Shown here: piece after piece, positions 1-5,268 of the stretch
Numbering within the stretch: the stretch's first letter is position 1
Layout: every line of letters starts with the position of its first letter
NCBI GenBank assembly: GCA_965602945.1
Contig: CBFDBC010000149.1
Location: 1 to 9,393 of the forward strand
DNA: 9,393 bases
From: JAUXEH01 sp965602945
Lineage (GTDB): Bacteria > Acidobacteriota > Aminicenantia > Aminicenantales > Aminicenantaceae
Direction of reading: 5' to 3'
Program-made: the position numbers and the translations under genes
Notes under the pieces: generated by a model
What the model was told of the DNA's origin: nothing
Database searches by the model: none
The model's input: the letters and a program-made list of their open reading frames with translations, nothing else

Positions 1-360
1 AAGGGGATCACAGACAGGGGCGGGACCATGCGCCTGGGCCAGTATCTGTGCCGGTTGGGCAAGGGATCGCTGGCCCATCGGATCTACGGCCGACTCCGCA
101 TCTACGAACGCCACCGCCACCGCTTCGAATTCAATCCGGCCTACGAGCGGATGCTCTCCCAGGCCGGATTGGTCATGTCCGGGAAGAACCCGGAACACGA
201 CCTGGTCGAGATCATCGAACTCGAGGAACACCCCTGGTTTTTCGGGTGCCAGTTCCACCCGGAGTTCAAATCCAGACCCCTGCAGCCCCATCCGGTCTTC
301 AAGTCTTTCATAGGAGCGAGTTATGCCTATCGTACCCAGAGAGATCGGGATAACGCCTGA
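1..360 (+). CDS. pyrG: CTP synthase, C-terminal part (5' end outside window)
   Basis: This is the last 119 residues of CTP synthase, which makes CTP from UTP, ATP and glutamine in the cytoplasm. The reading frame is open from base 1, so the gene starts upstream; the ATG at 28 is internal, because the residues before it (GGTMRLG) already belong to the family's conserved core. The fragment is the end of the class I glutamine amidotransferase domain. RHRHRFEFN (residues 39-47 of the fragment) is the conserved Arg/His stretch near the glutamine site, and CQFHPEFKSRP (83-93) carries the His and Glu (H86, E88) of the Cys-His-Glu triad. The triad Cys lies upstream of the window. The C-terminal tail reads through the start of kdsA, with a 38-base overlap, so the two are probably co-transcribed. 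CTP is needed to activate Kdo as CMP-Kdo, which fits the neighbours. Family assignment is very secure. Confidence 0.97.
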   Translation, partial: KGITDRGGTMRLGQYLCRLGKGSLAHRIYGRLRIYERHRHRFEFNPAYERMLSQAGLVMSGKNPEHDLVEIIELEEHPWFFGCQFHPEFKSRPLQPHPVFKSFIGASYAYRTQRDRDNA

Positions 361-1165
361 TCTCTGCATCGGAGGATTCCAGGCCTTGTTCCTGATCGCC
401 GGCCCCTGTGTCATCGAGAGCGAAGAGCATGCCTTTTTCATGGCCGGGGAGCTCAAGCGGATCTGTGACGAGGCGGCCGTCAAGTTCATTTTCAAGGCCT
501 CGTATGACAAGGCCAACCGCTCCGCATTGGATTCCTACCGGGGACCCGGGCTGAAGGAAGGCCTGAAGATCCTGCGAAACATCAGAAGCGAGCTGAAGGT
601 CCCGGTTCTGTCCGACGTTCATGAGGCCGGACAGGTGGAGGCGGCAGCCGAGGCCCTGGACATCATCCAGATCCCGGCCTTCCTCTGCCGCCAGACCGAC
701 CTTTTGCTGGAGGCGGCCAGGGCGGGCAAGCCTGTGAACATCAAGAAGGGACAGTTCCTGGCCCCCGAGGACATGAAGAACGTGTTGGATAAGGTCCTGA
801 GCCAGGGTAACGAGGACATCATCCTTACGGAACGCGGCGCCTGCTTCGGGTACCACAACCTGGTCTTCGATGTGCGGTCGGTTCCGATCATGAAGGAATG
901 GGGCTTCCCGGTCTGCGTCGACGCCTCGCACAGCGTACAGAGGCCGGGAGGGCTGGGGACGGTCTCCGGTGGGGATGCCGCCTTCATCCCTCATGTGGCC
1001 AGCGCGGCCATCGCCGTGGGAGCCGACGGGCTGTTCCTGGAGGTGCACGACCGCCCCTCCAAAGCCATGTCGGATAGTCATAACTCATTGAATTTATTGG
1101 AGTTAGGTGGCTTGCTGGCCACCCTGCGCAAGCTGAGGCGTGCAGTCTTCCACAGCAGGCGCTAG
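323..1165 (+). CDS. kdsA: 2-dehydro-3-deoxyphosphooctonate aldolase (Kdo-8-phosphate synthase), metal-dependent class
   Basis: KdsA condenses phosphoenolpyruvate with D-arabinose-5-phosphate to give Kdo-8-phosphate, the committed step of Kdo synthesis for lipopolysaccharide. The 280-residue protein shows the family signatures IAGPCVIESEE (25-35), KASYDKANRS (58-67), IQIPAFLCRQTDLL (115-128), NIKKGQFLAP (139-148), LTERG (168-172) and DASHSVQRPGG (200-210). The Cys in GPC (C29), H203, E240 and D251 match the four metal ligands of the Aquifex-type enzyme (C11, H185, E222, D233 as I remember them) with identical spacings of 174, 37 and 11. The E. coli-type enzyme has Asn in place of this Cys, so this should be the metal-dependent class. 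AGGAG at 312-316 sits 6 bases before the ATG and supports the start inside pyrG. A short AT-rich patch near the 3' end (about 1074-1112) differs from the rest of the gene. Family very secure; metal class from residues. Confidence 0.98.
   Translation: MPIVPREIGITPDLCIGGFQALFLIAGPCVIESEEHAFFMAGELKRICDEAAVKFIFKASYDKANRSALDSYRGPGLKEGLKILRNIRSELKVPVLSDVHEAGQVEAAAEALDIIQIPAFLCRQTDLLLEAARAGKPVNIKKGQFLAPEDMKNVLDKVLSQGNEDIILTERGACFGYHNLVFDVRSVPIMKEWGFPVCVDASHSVQRPGGLGTVSGGDAAFIPHVASAAIAVGADGLFLEVHDRPSKAMSDSHNSLNLLELGGLLATLRKLRRAVFHSRR
340..365 (+). promoter_or_regulatory. RNA hairpin across the pyrG stop codon, inside the start of kdsA
   Basis: AGAGATCGGG (340-349) pairs with CCTGATCTCT (356-365) to form a 10-base-pair stem with one G-U pair (347/358) and a 6-base loop, ATAACG. 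The 3' arm contains the TGA of pyrG (358-360). The hairpin starts 17 bases after the A of the kdsA ATG, so it sits in the early coding region of kdsA. No U-run follows, so it is not a standard intrinsic terminator. The pairing is seen directly; any role in translation of kdsA or in mRNA stability is inference. Confidence 0.45.
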
Positions 1166-1179
1166 GCAGGAGGGACAAT

Positions 1180-2157
1180 ATGGCTGTAACCAACGACGAG
1201 ATCTTGAGCACCGGGAGACAGGTCCTCGAGATCGAGGCCGAAGCCGTCAAGAACGTGGCCCTGAGGCTGGATGACAGCTTTGTCCAGGCGGTCCGGCTCC
1301 TCTCCCGGGCCCAGTCCCGCGTGATCGTCACCGGCATCGGCAAATCCGGCCTTGTGGCTCGCAAGATCGCGGCCACCCTGGCAAGCTGCGGAACGCCTTC
1401 CATGTTCGTCCATCCGGTCGAGGCCGGACACGGGGACCTCGGCATGATAGTCAAGAAGGACATCATGATCGCGGTCTCCTACAGCGGAGACACGCGGGAG
1501 ATGGTGGGGCTGCTGGATTTCGTCAAACGGATCGACGTCAAACTGATCGGGATAACGGGCAACCGGAGATCGAAGCTGGCCCAGTACAGCGACGTGGTGC
1601 TGGAGGCCCGGGTGGACAAGGAGGCCGAGCCCGGAGGGCTGGTCCCCACCGCCAGCACGACCGCAGCCCTGGCCATGGGGGACGCCCTGGCCGTAGCCCT
1701 TATGCGGGTCAAAGGTTTCACCGAGCATGACTTCGCCTTCTTCCATCCCAGGGGGGAGCTGGGCCGGAAGCTCCTCAAGATAAAGCATCTCATGCACAAG
1801 GGAGTCCGGCTCCCGAAGGTTGATCGGGACGCTTCCATGTCCGAGGTCCTGCGGGAAATGTCGGATAAAAAGCTCGGCATGACCTGCATCATGGACAGCG
1901 GGGATATCCTGGTTGGGGTCATCACCGACGGCGACCTGCGCCGGAAGCTGCAGGAATTCGGGGAGGCCCTGCTCGGCCAGAAGGCCGGCGAATGCATGAC
2001 GGCGGCCCCACTGGTGGTGGACAAAGAAGAGCTCGCCACCTCCGCGCTCAACCTGATGGAGGAGAACAAGGTCACGTCCCTGGTCGTCTCCGGCGGGGAA
2101 GGTAAGGTGGCCGGCATCATCCACCTGCATGACCTCTGGCGCACCGAGATGGTCTGA
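1180..2157 (+). CDS. kdsD: D-arabinose-5-phosphate isomerase (SIS domain plus two CBS domains)
   Basis: This enzyme interconverts ribulose-5-phosphate and arabinose-5-phosphate, the sugar substrate of KdsA. The 325-residue length is normal for KdsD/KpsF/GutQ. The SIS domain occupies about residues 35-180, with GIGKSG (52-57), HPVEAGHGDLGMI (78-90), SYSGDTREM (100-108) and PTASTTAALAMGDALA (156-171), followed by FAFFHPRGELGRKLL (185-199). K55, E107, E148 and H189 correspond, at a constant offset of four, to the catalytic K59, E111, E152 and H193 reported for E. coli KdsD, so activity is expected. Two CBS domains follow (about 204-265 and 270-323), each ending in a recognisable motif such as VGVITDGDLRR (245-255) and AGIIHLHDLW (311-320). 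The start is supported by AGGAGGG at 1168-1174, 5 bases before the ATG. The gene lies 14 bases after kdsA and its TGA overlaps the kdsC ATG. A capsule-type KpsF paralogue cannot be excluded by sequence, but the kds context favours KdsD. Confidence 0.96.
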   Translation: MAVTNDEILSTGRQVLEIEAEAVKNVALRLDDSFVQAVRLLSRAQSRVIVTGIGKSGLVARKIAATLASCGTPSMFVHPVEAGHGDLGMIVKKDIMIAVSYSGDTREMVGLLDFVKRIDVKLIGITGNRRSKLAQYSDVVLEARVDKEAEPGGLVPTASTTAALAMGDALAVALMRVKGFTEHDFAFFHPRGELGRKLLKIKHLMHKGVRLPKVDRDASMSEVLREMSDKKLGMTCIMDSGDILVGVITDGDLRRKLQEFGEALLGQKAGECMTAAPLVVDKEELATSALNLMEENKVTSLVVSGGEGKVAGIIHLHDLWRTEMV

Positions 2158-2702
2158 TGAACAGTGACAACCGGGCCAGGGCCGGCAGGGTAAGAATGAT
2201 CCTGATGGACGTCGACGGGACACTGACCGACGGGACACTGACCCTGCTGCCGGATGGGGAGGAGCTCAAATCCTATCATGTGCGCGACGGCATGGGTATC
2301 CTGATGGCACACCTGGCCGGATTCAAGACCGGGCTCATCACAGGCAAGACGAGCCGGGCCCTGAATTTTCGCGCGGAACGGCTCCGGATCCATGAGATCC
2401 ACCAGGGTGTCCTCGATAAAGACAAGATCCTGGGCGAGATCCTCGATCGGCATGGACTGGCGGATGCCGAAGTCGCCTACATAGGGGACGACCTGGGCGA
2501 CCTGCCGGTGTTGAAGCGGGTGGGCCTGGCCGCAGCCGTGGCCGACGCCCATCCCCGTGTAAAGGAACACAGCCATTTCCTCTGCCGGCAGGCCGGAGGG
2601 AAAGGCGCCGTCCGGGAATTTCTGGAATTCATCTTCGATGTACAGGACAAATGGCCGGAGATCCAGGACAAACTGGGTGGAATGACGGGCGTAAAGATCT
2701 GA
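2157..2702 (+). CDS. kdsC: 3-deoxy-D-manno-octulosonate-8-phosphate phosphatase (HAD family)
   Basis: KdsC removes the phosphate from Kdo-8-phosphate to give free Kdo. The 181-residue protein is a capless HAD phosphatase of normal KdsC length. Motif I is DVDGTLTDG (18-26), with D18 as predicted nucleophile and D20 as acid/base; the usual form has Val after DG, here Thr. HVRDGMGI (41-48) is the substrate loop typical of the family, ITGKTS (61-66) is motif II, K88 in GVLDKDK is the likely motif III lysine, and GDDLGD (110-115) is motif IV. AGGKGAVREFLE (146-157) is the conserved C-terminal tail that closes the active site. The ATG overlaps the kdsD stop (TGATG), which suggests translational coupling because no strong ribosome site precedes it. 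An ATG at 2196 with AGGG before it is a possible alternative that would trim 13 residues. Motif I is encoded by a perfect 15-base tandem duplication, described separately. Confidence 0.96.
   Translation: MNSDNRARAGRVRMILMDVDGTLTDGTLTLLPDGEELKSYHVRDGMGILMAHLAGFKTGLITGKTSRALNFRAERLRIHEIHQGVLDKDKILGEILDRHGLADAEVAYIGDDLGDLPVLKRVGLAAAVADAHPRVKEHSHFLCRQAGGKGAVREFLEFIFDVQDKWPEIQDKLGGMTGVKI
2213..2242 (+). repeat. Perfect 15-base tandem duplication in kdsC
   Basis: The unit CGACGGGACACTGAC occurs twice in direct succession (2213-2227 and 2228-2242), and the match continues one base further. It encodes DGTLT-DGTLT, spanning the second Asp of HAD motif I and the following conserved TDG. The family motif is already quasi-repetitive at protein level (DGxLTDGxL), but base-perfect identity of both copies is more than the protein requires. 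A change of one unit would keep the frame and add or remove five residues. Confidence 0.85.
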
Positions 2703-2714
2703 CCACCGCTGGAA

Positions 2715-2720
2715 AAGAGG
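2715..2720 (+). promoter_or_regulatory. Ribosome binding site that sets the manB start
   Basis: AAGAGG lies 5 bases before the ATG at 2726. It decides in favour of this start over an in-frame ATG at 2651, which lies inside kdsC and has no good ribosome site. The protein then begins MQLKPEIFREYDIRG, the normal start of the family. Confidence 0.7.
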
Positions 2721-2725
2721 CTGAA

Positions 2726-4093
2726 ATGCAATTAAAACCGGAGATCTTCAGGGAATACGATATACGCGGCATCGTGGGCAGGGACCTGACACCTGAAACC
2801 GTCGAGACTCTGGGGCGAGGGATCGGGACCTATGTCCGCCGCCACGAAAAAAAATCTATCGCCCTGGGCCGGGACTGCCGGCTCAGTTCGCCCGAATTCG
2901 CAGCAGCCCTCACCCGGGGACTGCTCTCCACCGGATGTGACGTCCTGGACCTGGGCACCATCCCCACACCGCTCCTGTATTTCTGTGTCTACACTCTGGA
3001 CCAGGAAGCGGGTGTGATGATCACAGGCTCGCACAATCCTCCGGAATACAACGGATTCAAAATAATGCTGGGGCACGAGACCCTGTTCGGGCAGGATATC
3101 CAGGACATCCGCTGCATCATCGAGGACCGGGATTTCATCTCAGAAGCCGGAGGCGAGTGCCGGGAGCACGACATGGTTCCCGAGTATCATCGCTACGTGG
3201 TCGAGAACATCCACCTGGACCGCCCCTTGAAGGTGGTGGTCGACGCGGGCAACGGGACAGGAGGCGAGGTCGCGGTCCCCATCTTCTCGGACCTGGGGTG
3301 TGATGTCGTCCCGCTCTACTGCGAGATGGACGGCCGGTTCCCGAATCACCACCCCGATCCGACCCTGCCCGAGGCGCTGGAAGACCTCATCCGGACCGTC
3401 AAGGAAACCCGGGCCGACCTGGGCATCTCCTATGACGGGGACAGCGACCGGATCGGCGTCATCGATGACCGGGGCGAGATCATCTGGGGAGACAAACTGC
3501 TCATACTGCTGGCCAGGGATATCCTTCCCCGCCACCCGGGAGCCGCTATCATCTCCGAAGTCAAGGCGTCGAAACACCTGTACGACGAGATCGAGAAGCT
3601 GGGCGGACGCCCCATCATGTGGAAGACAGGCCATTCGCTGATCAAGAAAAAGATCAGGGAGGAGGGCGCACTGCTGGCCGGCGAGATGAGCGGGCACATC
3701 TTTTTTGCCGACCGCTTCTTCGGGTTCGACGATGCCATCTACTCTTCGGCCCGTGTGCTGGAGATCCTCTCCCGGTCGCCCCTCAAGCTGTCGGAACAGC
3801 TTTCCGACCTGCCACCAACCTTCATCACGCCCGAGATCCGCATCTATGCTTCCGACCAGGTCAAGTTCAAGATCGTGAGCAAAGTGCGGGACGCGCTCGC
3901 GGCCCTCTATCCGATCATCGACATCGACGGCGTCAGGGCAACGTTCCCCAGGGGATGGGCGCTGGTCCGGGCCTCCAACACCCAGGGAGCCCTTGTCCTG
4001 CGCTTCGAGGCCGACACCGCCCGGGACCTGGCCTCCATCAAGGGCGAGGTGGAAGAGATCATCGAAAAGGCCATCAAGAGCCTGGACGCGTGA
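2726..4093 (+). CDS. manB: Phosphomannomutase/phosphoglucomutase (AlgC/ManB type)
   Basis: This alpha-D-phosphohexomutase interconverts mannose-6-phosphate and mannose-1-phosphate, and in the bifunctional AlgC subgroup also glucose phosphates. The 455 residues match the roughly 460 of AlgC. FREYDIRG (8-15) opens the protein. TGSHNPPEYNGFK (100-112) carries the phosphoserine S102. YDGDSDRIGV (236-245) holds the metal-binding Asp residues D237, D239 and D241. GEMSGH (319-324) is the sugar-binding loop, and RASNTQGALVLRFEA (415-429) is the phosphate-binding loop of the C-terminal domain. It follows kdsC after 23 bases and precedes manC after 14, so the pair feeds GDP-mannose synthesis and the mutase probably works mainly on mannose. 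An A8 run at 2847-2854 (codons 41-43) stands out in this GC-rich gene. Whether it also serves glucose metabolism cannot be read from sequence. Confidence 0.94.
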   Translation: MQLKPEIFREYDIRGIVGRDLTPETVETLGRGIGTYVRRHEKKSIALGRDCRLSSPEFAAALTRGLLSTGCDVLDLGTIPTPLLYFCVYTLDQEAGVMITGSHNPPEYNGFKIMLGHETLFGQDIQDIRCIIEDRDFISEAGGECREHDMVPEYHRYVVENIHLDRPLKVVVDAGNGTGGEVAVPIFSDLGCDVVPLYCEMDGRFPNHHPDPTLPEALEDLIRTVKETRADLGISYDGDSDRIGVIDDRGEIIWGDKLLILLARDILPRHPGAAIISEVKASKHLYDEIEKLGGRPIMWKTGHSLIKKKIREEGALLAGEMSGHIFFADRFFGFDDAIYSSARVLEILSRSPLKLSEQLSDLPPTFITPEIRIYASDQVKFKIVSKVRDALAALYPIIDIDGVRATFPRGWALVRASNTQGALVLRFEADTARDLASIKGEVEEIIEKAIKSLDA

Positions 4094-4095
4094 GA

Positions 4096-4101
4096 AAGGA
4101 G
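4096..4101 (+). promoter_or_regulatory. Ribosome binding site that sets the manC start
   Basis: AAGGAG lies 6 bases before the ATG at 4108, just after the manB stop. The open frame extends far upstream through manB (to 3619), but only the protein from 4108 resembles the family, and it starts MDLRAVIMAGGTGTR as expected. Confidence 0.75.
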
Positions 4102-4107
4102 AGCATC

Positions 4108-5190
4108 ATGGACCTGCGTGCTGTGATAATGGCGGGGGGGACAGGGACCCGGTTCTGGCCGCTGAGCAGGCGGGAGAGACCCAAACAGTTCCTGCCCATC
4201 ACGAGTGCCAGGACCATGATCGAGGAGACGGTGGGGCGGCTTCATCCCCTCCTGAAGCCAGCCGAAATATACACGATCGCCAACCGGGGACAGACAGAGA
4301 TCATCCGTGGCTATCTGCCGGATTCGCCGGCCGGGAACCTGCTCATCGAGCCCGAGGCCCGGAACACGGCACCATGCCTGATGCTGGCCACGGCCGCCCT
4401 CTATATTGAGAACCCGGAGGCCGTGCTGGCCGTTCTGCCTGCGGATCATGCCATCCGGGATGCGGACACGTTTCGCGAGCGTCTACTGGCCGGCGCAGAG
4501 GCGGCCGCGGCGGATGACCGTCTCATCACCTTCGGGATTCCTCCGACTTTCCCGGCCACCGGCTACGGTTACATCCGCTTCTCGCGGAACGCCCCCCAGG
4601 TCTACGGGGGCGGGGCCTCCTTTTATTCCGTCCAGGAGTTCAAGGAAAAGCCGGACTCGGCGGCCGCCCGGAAGTTCTGCGACGCAGGCAACTATTTCTG
4701 GAACTCCGGGATGTTCCTGTGGCAGGCGCGGGTCTTTGCCCGCCAGATCGAACGCTATGCCCCCGAACTCCACTCTCACTGGGAGGCGATGCTCGAAGCC
4801 GTGCGCCGCGACGACCGGGCCGGCATCGCCGCCGTGTACCAGCGGCTTCCCGCCACTTCCATCGATTACGCCCTGATGGAGAAGTCCCAGGGAGTGCTGA
4901 TGGGTGAGGGGGACTTCGGCTGGTCGGATGTGGGGGCCTGGTCGGCCCTCTCCGAGTTCTGGCCCCGGGACCGGGACGGAAACGCCGCCCGGGGCGAATA
5001 CCTGGCCATCGGGTCCCGGAACTGCCTGGCCTACTCCTCCGCGGGTAAACTCACGGCCCTTATCGGCGTGGAGGACCTCATCGTGGTGGAGACCGAAGAC
5101 GCCCTGCTCATCTGCCGCAAGGATCAGGATCAGAGGGTCAAAGACCTGGTGGCGGAACTCCACAAAGCCGGGAAGGACGACCTTCTGTAG
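4108..5190 (+). CDS. manC: Mannose-1-phosphate guanylyltransferase (short, monofunctional form)
   Basis: ManC joins mannose-1-phosphate to GTP to give GDP-mannose, the donor for mannose and derived sugars (fucose, rhamnose, perosamine) in O-antigen, capsule or glycans. The 360-residue protein begins with the nucleotidyltransferase signature MAGGTGTRFWPLSR (8-21) followed by RPKQFLP (24-30), the pyrophosphorylase loop and its Lys. EPEARNTAPC (81-90), VLPADHAI (109-116), GYGYI (152-156), EFKEKPD (177-183), NYFWNSGMFLW (195-205) and GDFGWSDVGAWSAL (268-281) are all family hallmarks. It ends soon after VEDLIVVETEDALLICRKD (321-339), so the C-terminal phosphomannose isomerase cupin domain of the long AlgA/ManC type is absent and mannose-6-phosphate must come from a separate isomerase. 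It is the last gene of the operon. A G7 run at 4134-4140 falls in codons 9-11. Confidence 0.95.
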   Translation: MDLRAVIMAGGTGTRFWPLSRRERPKQFLPITSARTMIEETVGRLHPLLKPAEIYTIANRGQTEIIRGYLPDSPAGNLLIEPEARNTAPCLMLATAALYIENPEAVLAVLPADHAIRDADTFRERLLAGAEAAAADDRLITFGIPPTFPATGYGYIRFSRNAPQVYGGGASFYSVQEFKEKPDSAAARKFCDAGNYFWNSGMFLWQARVFARQIERYAPELHSHWEAMLEAVRRDDRAGIAAVYQRLPATSIDYALMEKSQGVLMGEGDFGWSDVGAWSALSEFWPRDRDGNAARGEYLAIGSRNCLAYSSAGKLTALIGVEDLIVVETEDALLICRKDQDQRVKDLVAELHKAGKDDLL

Positions 5191-5202
5191 CCGACGCGCC
5201 CG

Positions 5203-5231
5203 TTGACTTCGATTCCCGCCTCTGTTATACA
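5203..5231 (+). promoter_or_regulatory. Sigma-70-type promoter for the 848-residue gene
   Basis: TTGACT (5203-5208) matches the -35 consensus at 5 of 6 positions. After exactly 17 bases comes TATACA (5226-5231), 4 of 6 to the -10, preceded by TG one base upstream (5223-5224), an extended -10 element. Transcription would start near 5238, giving a leader of about 30 bases before the ATG at 5269. It sits in the only intergenic gap, so the gene is probably a separate unit, though readthrough from manC remains possible because no terminator is seen. Confidence 0.6.
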
Positions 5232-5238
5232 CATCACA
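5223..5238 (+). promoter_or_regulatory. CRP-like palindrome overlapping the -10 and start site
   Basis: TGTTA-N6-TCACA differs from the CRP-family core TGTGA-N6-TCACA at one of ten positions. Its place over the -10 and the predicted start site would fit a repressor rather than an activator. A single site in a short gap can arise by chance, and the cognate regulator is not in the window. Confidence 0.3.
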
Positions 5239-5268
5239 AACTGAAAACGAGGAAGAGCCGCAAGAACA

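Noticed and set aside
1162..2238. A 358-codon open frame on the minus strand opposite kdsD
   Set aside because: It is a shadow of kdsD. The translation shows no family signature, and the plus strand carries a complete SIS-CBS protein with all catalytic residues.
2651..2725. Earlier manB start inside kdsC
   Set aside because: It adds 25 residues not found in the family and lacks a good ribosome site; the ATG at 2726 has AAGAGG before it.
3619..4107. N-terminal extension of manC by 163 codons overlapping manB
   Set aside because: The extension is out-of-frame manB sequence without similarity to the family. The ATG at 4108 has a good ribosome site and gives the canonical N-terminus.
5172..5185. 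GAAGG/CCTTC inverted repeat at the end of manC as a terminator
   Set aside because: The stem is only five pairs, lies before the stop codon and is not followed by a T-run.
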